From positions 1 through 6,550 of the forward strand of contig CAJUKP010000051.1 of assembly GCA_910587165.1 (NCBI GenBank): DNA of 6,550 nt, given 5' to 3'. This stretch comes from an uncultured Duncaniella sp. (GTDB taxonomy: Bacteria > Bacteroidota > Bacteroidia > Bacteroidales > Muribaculaceae). The notes below the pieces were generated by a model that saw nothing but the letters and a program-made list of their open reading frames with translations, ran no database searches and had not been told where the DNA came from. Every line of letters starts with the position of its first letter. Within the stretch, counting starts at the first letter, position 1. Shown here one piece after another: positions 1 to 4,725 of this stretch. The translations under genes were made by a program, and so were the position numbers.

Positions 1-473
1 GATGATGATGAATGGGGAGCAATACCAAGTATTTCTCCAATCTCTTTATGGGACAATCCGTCCAATACAGCAAGTCGAAACACCTTGCCGTATCCATCCG
101 GCAGTTTGTCGATAATGCTACTAAGTTCGTCCCATGAGAGAGCATTATCAACAGTGGTGTCCTCATAAAGACTTTCACCTGATGTATCTGTCATGGGAAC
201 AGTTATGTGGTTTGAAGCCTCACGAAGATATTGCAGCGATAAATTCCGTATTATGGTTGTGAGCCATGACTCAAACTTCACAGGCTCAATCAATTTATCA
301 ATAGCAGAGAACGCTATGATGAAGCCGTCATGCAATATGTCCTGTGCAATATCATGATTATGCACACACGCCTCTATGACCTTCATCATTGAAGGCGCAC
401 AGAGATTATAGAGAAGACCAAAGGCTTCTCTATCCCCTGATTGGCTTCGTTTTACGAGCTGCGTAATATCCAT
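1..473 (-). CDS. ECF-type RNA polymerase sigma factor, partial (C-terminus beyond window)
   Basis: The frame opens at the ATG at 473-471 and stays open to the window edge, giving 157 residues. The N-terminus (MDITQLVKRSQSGDREAF) and residues about 10-84 look like sigma-70 region 2, with the core around DIAQDILHDGF (41-51) and a helix ending NLSLQYLRE. Residues about 113-157 look like region 4: LPDGYGKVF, then SHKEIGEILGIAPHSSS, the start of the recognition helix-turn-helix, cut off inside it. A loose acidic linker (about 90-112) separates the two, as in ECF sigmas, and no region 1 or 3 is visible. Such proteins direct RNA polymerase to a small regulon, often under an anti-sigma factor; any partner would lie left of the window. 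The target regulon cannot be read from this sequence. A candidate promoter lies 6 bases from the ATG. The family call is firm; the subgroup is not. Confidence 0.93.
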   Translation of the reverse strand, partial: MDITQLVKRSQSGDREAFGLLYNLCAPSMMKVIEACVHNHDIAQDILHDGFIIAFSAIDKLIEPVKFESWLTTIIRNLSLQYLREASNHITVPMTDTSGESLYEDTTVDNALSWDELSSIIDKLPDGYGKVFRLAVLDGLSHKEIGEILGIAPHSSS

Positions 474-479
474 TCTTTT

Positions 480-510
480 CAAATATATTAAAAATAGATG
501 AAAAAGCAAT
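480..510 (-). promoter_or_regulatory. Candidate promoter of the ECF sigma gene
   Basis: On the minus strand TATATTTG (487-480) matches the Bacteroidetes -7 consensus TAnnTTTG. An imperfect -33 element, ATTG (510-507), lies 19 bases upstream. The -7 element ends only six bases before the ATG at 473, so a transcript from it would have almost no leader. The -7 match is good and the -33 match partial. Confidence 0.5.
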
Positions 511-579
511 GAAAAGACTGCACGTGGAAGGAGTGAAATAGCAAAAAAACGCATGAAAGTGTGTATGCCCGGGGATGTG

Positions 580-611
580 TTTGCATAATATCGTCGGATG
601 TTTTATCTTTG
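580..611 (+). promoter_or_regulatory. Bacteroidetes-type promoter for the small membrane protein
   Basis: TTTG at 580-583, exactly 20 bases, then TATCTTTG at 604-611: a perfect match to the Bacteroidetes primary-sigma promoter. Transcription should begin around 615-618, leaving a short leader before the ATG at 633. The promoter also decides the start of the downstream gene, because the upstream in-frame ATG at 561 lies before it. Confidence 0.85.
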
Positions 612-632
612 CACGAGGTAAATTGTTATTTT

Positions 633-830
633 ATGGGCAAAAAGATTTTAACTTTTATAATGCAGGTGTTGGTGGCAATGATCGGCTTTACGTCCTGTAT
701 GTGGTTGTTCCAAGTGATTTTCGATAAAGAATCGGGATTCAGTATCGAGCTGCTCGTCCAAGGCTTGATTTTCGCAATAATATATGTCCCTCTTGCCCCT
801 CAGATATCAAAATATAGGAATGCCAGGTAG
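633..830 (+). CDS. Small two-helix inner-membrane protein of unknown function
   Basis: A 65-residue protein with no family I recognise. The frame is open from an ATG at 561, but the start at 633 is chosen because a perfect promoter sits at 580-611, so the upstream ATG would not be on the mRNA. The protein begins MGKKILTF, giving a positive N-terminus. It then has a hydrophobic helix at about residues 5-30 (containing one Cys, C22), a short charged loop DKESGF, a second helix at about 41-55, and a basic tail ISKYRNAR. The positive-inside pattern suggests both ends face the cytoplasm. It is transcribed away from the ECF sigma gene and ends just before a strong hairpin terminator, so it forms a one-gene transcription unit. 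Function is unknown; it could be a small envelope or stress protein, but nothing in the sequence says which. Confidence 0.72.
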   Translation: MGKKILTFIMQVLVAMIGFTSCMWLFQVIFDKESGFSIELLVQGLIFAIIYVPLAPQISKYRNAR

Positions 831-862
831 GTGTTTGCCTTCTGAACTATATATTTAGATTT

Positions 863-920
863 AAAGGCACTGTTTCTGCCGGTGAATGTATGTGCCGACA
901 GAAACAGTGCCTTTTGTTGT
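863..920 (+). terminator. Strong intrinsic terminator, probably bidirectional
   Basis: Perfect 16-base arms (863-878 AAAGGCACTGTTTCTG; 899-914 its reverse complement) extend inward by four more pairs after one C/A mismatch, giving a stem of about 20 bp with a 12-base loop. On the plus strand it is followed by TTTTGTTGTTTG, a reasonable U-rich tract for the 633-830 gene. On the minus strand it lies downstream of the PepSY gene ending at 991 and is followed by TTTAAATCTAAATATA, a weaker tract. Its position between convergent genes fits use in both directions. Confidence 0.85.
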
Positions 921-929
921 TTGTTTTCC

Positions 930-965
930 GGAGCTGATCATGCTGACTATGGTTGGATCGGCTCC
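930..965. repeat. Second inverted repeat in the convergent intergenic region
   Basis: Arms 930-939 (GGAGCTGATC) and 956-965 (GATCGGCTCC) pair over 10 bases with one G-U wobble in plus-strand RNA (an A/C mismatch in minus-strand RNA) and a 16-base loop. It lies between the PepSY stop codon and the main terminator. It could be a 3' UTR structure or an accessory terminator, but no T-tract follows it directly on either strand. Confidence 0.4.
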
Positions 966-990
966 TGAAAGGTGTTGAAGCGGGGAGATG

Positions 991-1434
991 TCAGTCTTCC
1001 ATCTCCATTTTCTTGAAGTTGCCGAGTGTGTCGAATGTCAGTTCGATGCCATCCTCAAGTTCGACTTCGAATCCTTTGAGTTTGCGTTCGATCTGGGTGA
1101 TCTTGACGCCGTCGAAGTTCTTTTTGACGTAGTTGCGGATTGATTTCGGGACGAGTGCGTCGGGGACGGCGCGTGTCTTGCAGTCAACACTGGTCCAGCG
1201 GCCGGCGTTGTTGAATTCGATCTTGGTGCCGTTGACGAGTTTTACGTCATAGTCGGTCTTTTTGAGAAGATGGCGGTCAACCTTGATCATAGCCACTTTT
1301 GCTTTCGGGAAGTGTTTGGTGAGCATTTCCTGAGCCTGGGTCGGGAGGTTGTCACGGTTTATGGTGTATTTGTCGGCATGGGCTGCTCCGACAGACAGGA
1401 GCAACGCCGTTAGGAACAGTAATATTTTTTTCAT
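991..1434 (-). CDS. Secreted tandem PepSY-like protein
   Basis: A 147-residue exported protein. Residues 1-20 form a clear signal peptide (MKKILL, hydrophobic core, AHA before the likely cleavage at D21); there is no lipobox, so the mature protein is probably soluble in the periplasm. The mature part holds two tandem copies of a small alpha/beta module of the PepSY-like type (DUF2874, putative beta-lactamase-inhibitor-like). Copy 1 spans about 29-85 and copy 2 about 91-146. Each starts with LP/VP plus an amphipathic helix ending in a basic-Phe step (KHFPKAKV, KKNFDGVK), then hairpins with D-x-x-V/E-L-x-(D/N)G and x-F-x-x-x-G. Family members are periplasmic binding or inhibitor-like modules without a known enzymatic activity. 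The ATG at 1434 is preferred; an in-frame GTG at 1440 would add two residues and overlap the upstream peptide stop by four bases. It is the last gene of its operon. Confidence 0.85.
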   Translation of the reverse strand: MKKILLFLTALLLSVGAAHADKYTINRDNLPTQAQEMLTKHFPKAKVAMIKVDRHLLKKTDYDVKLVNGTKIEFNNAGRWTSVDCKTRAVPDALVPKSIRNYVKKNFDGVKITQIERKLKGFEVELEDGIELTFDTLGNFKKMEMED

Positions 1435-1436
1435 TT

Positions 1437-1583
1437 TCACGAGGGTTTTACGATTGAATCGGACGGCCCGTGCTCCGGGATGTCGGAGTGATGGCCTGTC
1501 TCGAATGTTATTTTGTTCATTTCCAGAGGGGAGAGCTTTGTGGCTCCCGGGATGTCTGTGTGGGGAATCTTCTTGACGGGCAT
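1437..1583 (-). CDS. 48-residue operon-embedded peptide with LSxxEM segment, unknown function
   Basis: This short frame fills the space between the VKOR fusion and the PepSY gene. Its ATG (1583-1581) lies 10 bases after the VKOR stop, and its TGA (1439-1437) leaves 2 bases before the PepSY ATG, or overlaps an alternative GTG by four bases. That packing is the main evidence that it is translated. The product begins MPVKKIPHTDIPGATK, followed by LSPLEMNKITF (residues 17-27) and a His/Pro/Asp-rich tail with HHSDIPEHG at 31-39. It has no Cys, no signal peptide and no membrane helix. LSxxEM followed by a short helical patch resembles the leaders of Bacteroidetes ribosomal peptide precursors, but there is no GG cleavage site and no radical-SAM enzyme in view. 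HTDIPG (8-13) and HSDIPE (32-37) form an internal repeat. It may be a peptide substrate, a secreted factor or a small partner protein; I do not recognise a named family. Confidence 0.68.
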   Translation of the reverse strand: MPVKKIPHTDIPGATKLSPLEMNKITFETGHHSDIPEHGPSDSIVKPS

Positions 1584-1593
1584 TGGGCAGAGG

Positions 1594-2622
1594 TCAGTTT
1601 AAAGGCATCCCTGAACGGGACTTGATGAAGTTGTCGAGGCGGTTGATGGCGAGGAGCAACGCCCCGTAGGCGGCTATCATGAGGAATAGCTCGATAAGGA
1701 GGGGGAAGATGCGTGTCCACCAGTCGCCGGTGAAGAAGCAAAGGAACTGCAGCCACAGCAGGGCCTGGGTGACAACACAGAGTGTGCACCAGGAGTGGAT
1801 GCGGAAGCGCTGATACCAGATGCTCCATACAGTGAAGGGGAGGCAGCACCCGTTGATGAGTGCGAGATAGTGGGTGCATTGCGGAAATATGAGCAGTATG
1901 AGCGTGCTCATGGCGAAGTAGGCCATTCCGACTTCGCTCCAGCTGACTATGCCGAAGAATGTGGAGGCTTTGCGTGCCAGCACAGTGTCGCAACCGTGGG
2001 TCTGGAGTATGCCGCATACGCGGTCGGCTGTATGGTTGCTGACGCTGAGTGTCTTCTGCATGAGCATGAAGGTGACCCATAGGCCGGCGAAGTCGGTGGC
2101 GAGGAGCATGATGAGCGACAGATGGGTGAGGACTCCTGAGTTGATAATGCCGAATATGAGGAGGAAGGCGGTGAGGAGTGCGAGAATCCACCTCTTGCTT
2201 CTGGCGGCTAGGAGCTGGAGGTGGTGGGCCGGGTAATCGGGCTCGGATGAGGAGCTGTCGGGGAATGCACGGAGGACAATGCCGGACGAGGAGCTGATGA
2301 AGTCGTTGAATCCGGCGGTGAACGGCTGATGGTAGGATATGTAATCTACCTCGGATGGTTGACCGGAACTGTCGCTGCGTATGTCTGTCACGATGACAAA
2401 TCCATCTGTCCGTTGGGCGATGAAAGGTGTCGGGATGCAGGCGAGTGCATTCCGGTCGGTCAGGCGTAAGGATTCGTTGGCAATACCGTAGGCAGTGAGA
2501 AGCCTGGAGAAGCCAAACAGGGTCTTGAACGGCATACCGCGGAAGCGGGAGTCGCTGTATGATCCGGTGTGGCGCACGCCAAGCCTTGTCAGAAAATCGG
2601 AAAGTATTGATGTCCCGTCCAT
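1594..2622 (-). CDS. Degenerate C39-like domain fused to vitamin K epoxide reductase (VKOR) membrane domain
   Basis: A 342-residue protein. Residues about 1-125 resemble a peptidase C39-like fold (RGMPFKTLFGFSRLLTAYGI, PFIAQRTDGFVIVTD), but the catalytic Cys and His positions are not filled. Residues about 145-327 are a VKOR bundle of about five to six helices. They carry loop cysteines C203 and C211 (CGILQTHGCD), the conserved Ser after FG (FFGIVS, S227) and the active-site CxxC in HSWCTLC (C279, C282). VKOR homologues reoxidise thiol partners and pass electrons to quinone, like DsbB. No thioredoxin domain is fused at the C-terminus; instead a separate CPHC thioredoxin is encoded upstream. 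The start at 2622, beginning MDGTSILSDFLTRLGV, is chosen because it follows the thioredoxin stop by 16 bases; the frame is open further upstream, but that part overlaps the thioredoxin and reads as low-complexity antiframe sequence. The family call is firm; the partner and substrate are inferred. Confidence 0.88.
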   Translation of the reverse strand: MDGTSILSDFLTRLGVRHTGSYSDSRFRGMPFKTLFGFSRLLTAYGIANESLRLTDRNALACIPTPFIAQRTDGFVIVTDIRSDSSGQPSEVDYISYHQPFTAGFNDFISSSSGIVLRAFPDSSSSEPDYPAHHLQLLAARSKRWILALLTAFLLIFGIINSGVLTHLSLIMLLATDFAGLWVTFMLMQKTLSVSNHTADRVCGILQTHGCDTVLARKASTFFGIVSWSEVGMAYFAMSTLILLIFPQCTHYLALINGCCLPFTVWSIWYQRFRIHSWCTLCVVTQALLWLQFLCFFTGDWWTRIFPLLIELFLMIAAYGALLLAINRLDNFIKSRSGMPLN

Positions 2623-2638
2623 AACGCCGCTTGTCTTA

Positions 2639-2941
2639 TCAGAGATATTCCTGAAGTTTGGAGGCGAGAATGTTGCCGTCGATCTCTCCGGTGTATTTCC
2701 ACATCTGCTCGCCATCCTTGTAGATGAAGAATGACGGGATTGATTTGGCTCCGAGCACCTCGGCAAGATCGCTGTATTCGTCTATGTCAAGCTGGTAGAA
2801 GTGGACCTGTCCGCCAAGAAGGGCTTTTATGTCGTCAATCACAGGCATCATTTTGCGGCAATGAGGACACCATGATGCGTAGATTTCGACGAGGGCTACA
2901 CCTTTCTGATCGCGGAGTTTTTCAAGAAGTTTAATATCCAT
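2639..2941 (-). CDS. Thioredoxin-fold protein with CPHC active site
   Basis: A compact 100-residue single-domain thioredoxin. The central strand VALVEIYASW leads into W24-C25-P-H-C28, then the helix RKMMPVIDDIK, the strand VHFYQLDID, the cis-proline segment KSIPSFFIYKDG (P69) and the last strand and helix. Thioredoxin 1 normally has CGPC; CPHC is the DsbA dipeptide and usually makes the disulfide more oxidising. There is no signal peptide from the start at 2941 (MDIKLLEKLRD). The frame is open for 14 more codons to 2983, but that extension (VLVIYNINSKSKV) overlaps the candidate promoter and is not a convincing signal sequence. It lies 16 bases upstream of the VKOR fusion, which suggests a redox pair, though the expected compartments differ: thioredoxin in the cytoplasm, the VKOR active site usually on the outer face. 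Confidence 0.9.
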   Translation of the reverse strand: MDIKLLEKLRDQKGVALVEIYASWCPHCRKMMPVIDDIKALLGGQVHFYQLDIDEYSDLAEVLGAKSIPSFFIYKDGEQMWKYTGEIDGNILASKLQEYL

Positions 2942-2962
2942 GACTTTTGATTTTGAATTGAT

Positions 2963-2994
2963 GTTATATATGACTAACACCAATCCGGATCAAA
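2963..2994 (-). promoter_or_regulatory. Candidate internal promoter for the thioredoxin-VKOR-peptide-PepSY operon
   Basis: On the minus strand TTTG (2994-2991) is followed after exactly 20 bases by TATATAAC (2970-2963). The -33 element and spacing are perfect, but the -7 element keeps only TAnnT of TAnnTTTG. A start around 2957-2960 would leave a leader of about 16-19 bases. No terminator separates it from the upstream lipoprotein gene, so read-through from pyrE is also likely. Confidence 0.45.
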
Positions 2995-3003
2995 AGTTTG
3001 GTC

Positions 3004-3504
3004 TCAACGAGTCACGACTCTGTAGCTCAATGCTCCTCCGGATGTGATGGAATAGCGTTGGAGTCCGTATCCTCTTGATGCGGCGGGTCCGGATACGGGC
3101 ATTCCTCCGTTTGAGAAGACTTCGTAGGTGCTTCCGCATGAGGGACAGCGTGCGTGAAGCTCACCCGAGGGGATCTCGACTCTGATCTGCGGCGAGCATT
3201 CGTAGGGACATGAGAGATCATAGACATGAAGGTCGCCCAGGATGTCGGTTACAATCAACAGTCCGCCATAGCCGGTGCGGTCAAGAGCGGTGTAAGGGAA
3301 TTCCGCCGGTATTCTTAGGGCCGGCGTGTTGATGTAACGGCAGTAGTCGGCGGCATCGCCCTTCACTCCATAAAGGTTCCAGTCGCCTACGGTCTTGAAT
3401 GTGAGATGTACCTCGCAATATGGTATGCGGTTATCGTCGACAGAATCGGAGCATCCGAAGAGAGACAACACCGCGGCAAGGATTAACAGAAGTCTGATGG
3501 CCAT
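3004..3504 (-). CDS. Rieske-like lipoprotein with altered metal ligands
   Basis: A 166-residue lipoprotein. Residues 1-17 are a lipoprotein signal ending in LFG-C18, so the protein is probably anchored to the outer or inner membrane on the periplasmic side. The C-terminal half looks like a Rieske fold: DLSCPYEC (C99, C103), about 16 residues, then CPSCGSTYEVFSNGGMPVSGPA (C120, C123), where G-S-x-Y/F and the P-V-x-G-P loop are the usual Rieske landmarks. Classic Rieske centres use C-x-H and C-x-x-H; here the two His positions are Y101 and C123, so a normal 2Fe-2S Rieske cluster is unlikely. Four cysteines remain that could bind Zn or a different iron centre, or form disulfides. It is 12 bases downstream of the SRPBCC gene, in the pyrE operon. 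Role unknown, possibly envelope redox or structural. Confidence 0.82.
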   Translation of the reverse strand: MAIRLLLILAAVLSLFGCSDSVDDNRIPYCEVHLTFKTVGDWNLYGVKGDAADYCRYINTPALRIPAEFPYTALDRTGYGGLLIVTDILGDLHVYDLSCPYECSPQIRVEIPSGELHARCPSCGSTYEVFSNGGMPVSGPAASRGYGLQRYSITSGGALSYRVVTR

Positions 3505-3516
3505 GCCGCGGTGAGG

Positions 3517-3936
3517 TTATGCGAAGAGTGATGTGAAGATCTGTCCGAACTGGTCGGCTGCCTGCTGTATCTTGTTGCCGATGAACGGCTTGAGCATGGC
3601 CGGGATCTGTATGTCAACTCTTGGGGTGATTGTCGTGGTGGTTTCGGCTGTGGCGCTGATGTCAAGAATAAGTTTCAGCGGGATGGGGCATCCTTCGGCG
3701 TTGAGCACGACTTTTTTCCCGGGGACGCGCTCGATGATCTTGAAAACGAGTTCGCCTACTCCCGGGGCGTCCATTTTGACGCAGTCTCCACGGAATTCCA
3801 CACCGGCGAGTTTCTCGCGGTGTTCCTCGGGGATTGCTTCCACGAGAGATTTGTACTGGCCAAGGTCGCTGACCTTGGCGTATATCTCGCTGGCAGGACG
3901 CTGGAGCGTCACGGCTTTGCCTGAATAAACTGACAT
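3517..3936 (-). CDS. SRPBCC (START/Bet v1-like) family protein
   Basis: A 139-residue single-domain protein with the SRPBCC helix-grip pattern. It has a first strand (SGKAVTLQRP), a helix pair starting PASEIYAKVSDLGQYKSLVEAIP with the usual V/F-x-x-(L)-x-x-(Y) step, a run of antiparallel strands through about residue 118, and a long amphipathic C-terminal helix (IPAMLKPFIGNKIQQAADQF) that would close the ligand cavity. Such proteins bind hydrophobic ligands or act as cyclase- or chaperone-like factors; the ligand cannot be told from sequence. There is no signal peptide, so it is cytoplasmic. The start at 3936 follows the pyrE stop by 36 bases in a C-rich spacer without a Shine-Dalgarno sequence, and the next gene begins 12 bases after its stop. 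It is probably co-transcribed with pyrE, and no direct pyrimidine role is evident. Confidence 0.82.
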   Translation of the reverse strand: MSVYSGKAVTLQRPASEIYAKVSDLGQYKSLVEAIPEEHREKLAGVEFRGDCVKMDAPGVGELVFKIIERVPGKKVVLNAEGCPIPLKLILDISATAETTTTITPRVDIQIPAMLKPFIGNKIQQAADQFGQIFTSLFA

Positions 3937-3972
3937 AGGGGGGTGGGTAGAGGGTGATGGGGATCGGAGAAG

Positions 3973-4620
3973 TTAGTCGGCTATGGATTTGGGAGTCCAG
4001 ATGGAGGGATCCTTTCGCCATTCGCGGAGGGTCTCGACGTCGGAGTCGCGGATGAAACCGGTCTCAAGGGCGGCGTTGATGAGGGCTGTGTAGTTGGAGA
4101 GTGTTATGAGCTTGACATCGGCGTCCTTGAAGGATTTTGTGGCCACGGGGAATTCGTAGGAGAAAATTGCCACCATGCCAACAACCTCGCATCCTGCATT
4201 GCGGATGGCCTGGACGGCCTTGAGGCTGCTGCCGCCGGTGGAGACAAGATCTTCGATCACGACTACTTTGCTACCGGGACGGAGATCGCCTTCGATGAGA
4301 TTCTCGAGGCCGTGGTCTTTGGGGGTGGAGCGTACATATACGTATGGCATTCCGAGAGTGTCGGCCACCATGGCTCCCTGGGCTATAGCGCCGGTGGCAA
4401 CGCCGGCCACTGCGTCGGCCTTGGGGAAGTTCTCGAGTATGATGCGGCTGAGTTCGACTTTGATGAATGAGCGAACTTCAGGGTAGGAGAGGGTCTTGCG
4501 GTTATCGGTGTATATGGGTGAATTCCAACTGGAGGCCCATGTGAATGGATTCTCGGGCTGGAGCTTGATTGCACTGATTTTCAACAACTTTTCTGCGAGA
4601 ATGAGATCAAGGTGTTTCAT
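3973..4620 (-). CDS. pyrE: Orotate phosphoribosyltransferase
   Basis: A 215-residue type I phosphoribosyltransferase that converts orotate and PRPP to OMP and pyrophosphate in de novo pyrimidine synthesis; cytoplasmic, normally a dimer. The PRPP-binding motif is VVVIEDLVSTGGS at residues 119-131. The flexible catalytic loop is around YVRSTPKDHGLENLIEG, with R97, K101 and H103, the residues shared across the dimer in OPRT. The N-terminal hood includes FTWASSWNSPIYTDNR, where substrate contacts normally lie, and VAGVATGAIAQG forms the first PRPP loop. Length is normal for the family. The frame is open to 4692, but the start at 4620 (MKHLDLILAEKLL) is chosen because a promoter -7 element sits at 4669-4662, inside that extension. 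It is the first gene of the operon that continues into the SRPBCC and lipoprotein genes. Confidence 0.96.
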   Translation of the reverse strand: MKHLDLILAEKLLKISAIKLQPENPFTWASSWNSPIYTDNRKTLSYPEVRSFIKVELSRIILENFPKADAVAGVATGAIAQGAMVADTLGMPYVYVRSTPKDHGLENLIEGDLRPGSKVVVIEDLVSTGGSSLKAVQAIRNAGCEVVGMVAIFSYEFPVATKSFKDADVKLITLSNYTALINAALETGFIRDSDVETLREWRKDPSIWTPKSIAD

Positions 4621-4661
4621 GATTCCGATAATTGATATTTGATCTGTTGATTTTGAAAGTG

Positions 4662-4693
4662 CAAAGGTAGTGCATATAGCAGCGTTTTGCAAC
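4662..4693 (-). promoter_or_regulatory. Promoter of the pyrE operon
   Basis: On the minus strand GTTG (4693-4690), exactly 20 bases, then TACCTTTG (4669-4662), a perfect TAnnTTTG -7 element with a one-mismatch -33. Transcription would start around 4656-4659, leaving a leader of about 36-39 bases before the pyrE ATG at 4620. No pyrimidine attenuator or PyrR-type hairpin is visible in that leader. Confidence 0.8.
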
Positions 4694-4725
4694 TTTTTTT
4701 AGTTTACAATTCTTAAAAAGATGTG

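Noticed and set aside
1..11. GAT trinucleotide run at the window start as a repeat element
   Set aside because: It encodes the serine run of the sigma factor recognition helix (IAPHSSS), which is usual in this family.
1349..1576. A 75-residue plus-strand open frame
   Set aside because: It is antisense to the small peptide and the PepSY signal peptide, with no promoter and no coherent features.
1517..2191. A 224-residue minus-strand open frame
   Set aside because: It lies inside the VKOR gene in another frame. Its product is His/Pro/Arg-rich low-complexity sequence with no membrane or domain pattern, whereas the VKOR frame has clear motifs.
2623..2766. A 48-codon N-terminal extension of the VKOR fusion
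   Set aside because: It overlaps the thioredoxin gene and reads as Ser/Arg/Pro-rich antiframe sequence; the start at 2622 follows the thioredoxin stop by 16 bases and begins the C39-like homology.
3533..3928. A 131-residue plus-strand open frame
   Set aside because: It is antisense to the SRPBCC gene across nearly its whole length, with no promoter or recognisable domain; the SRPBCC frame has a coherent fold pattern and fits the operon.
4621..4692. A 24-codon N-terminal extension of pyrE
   Set aside because: It contains the promoter -7 element and is absent from the usual OPRT length.
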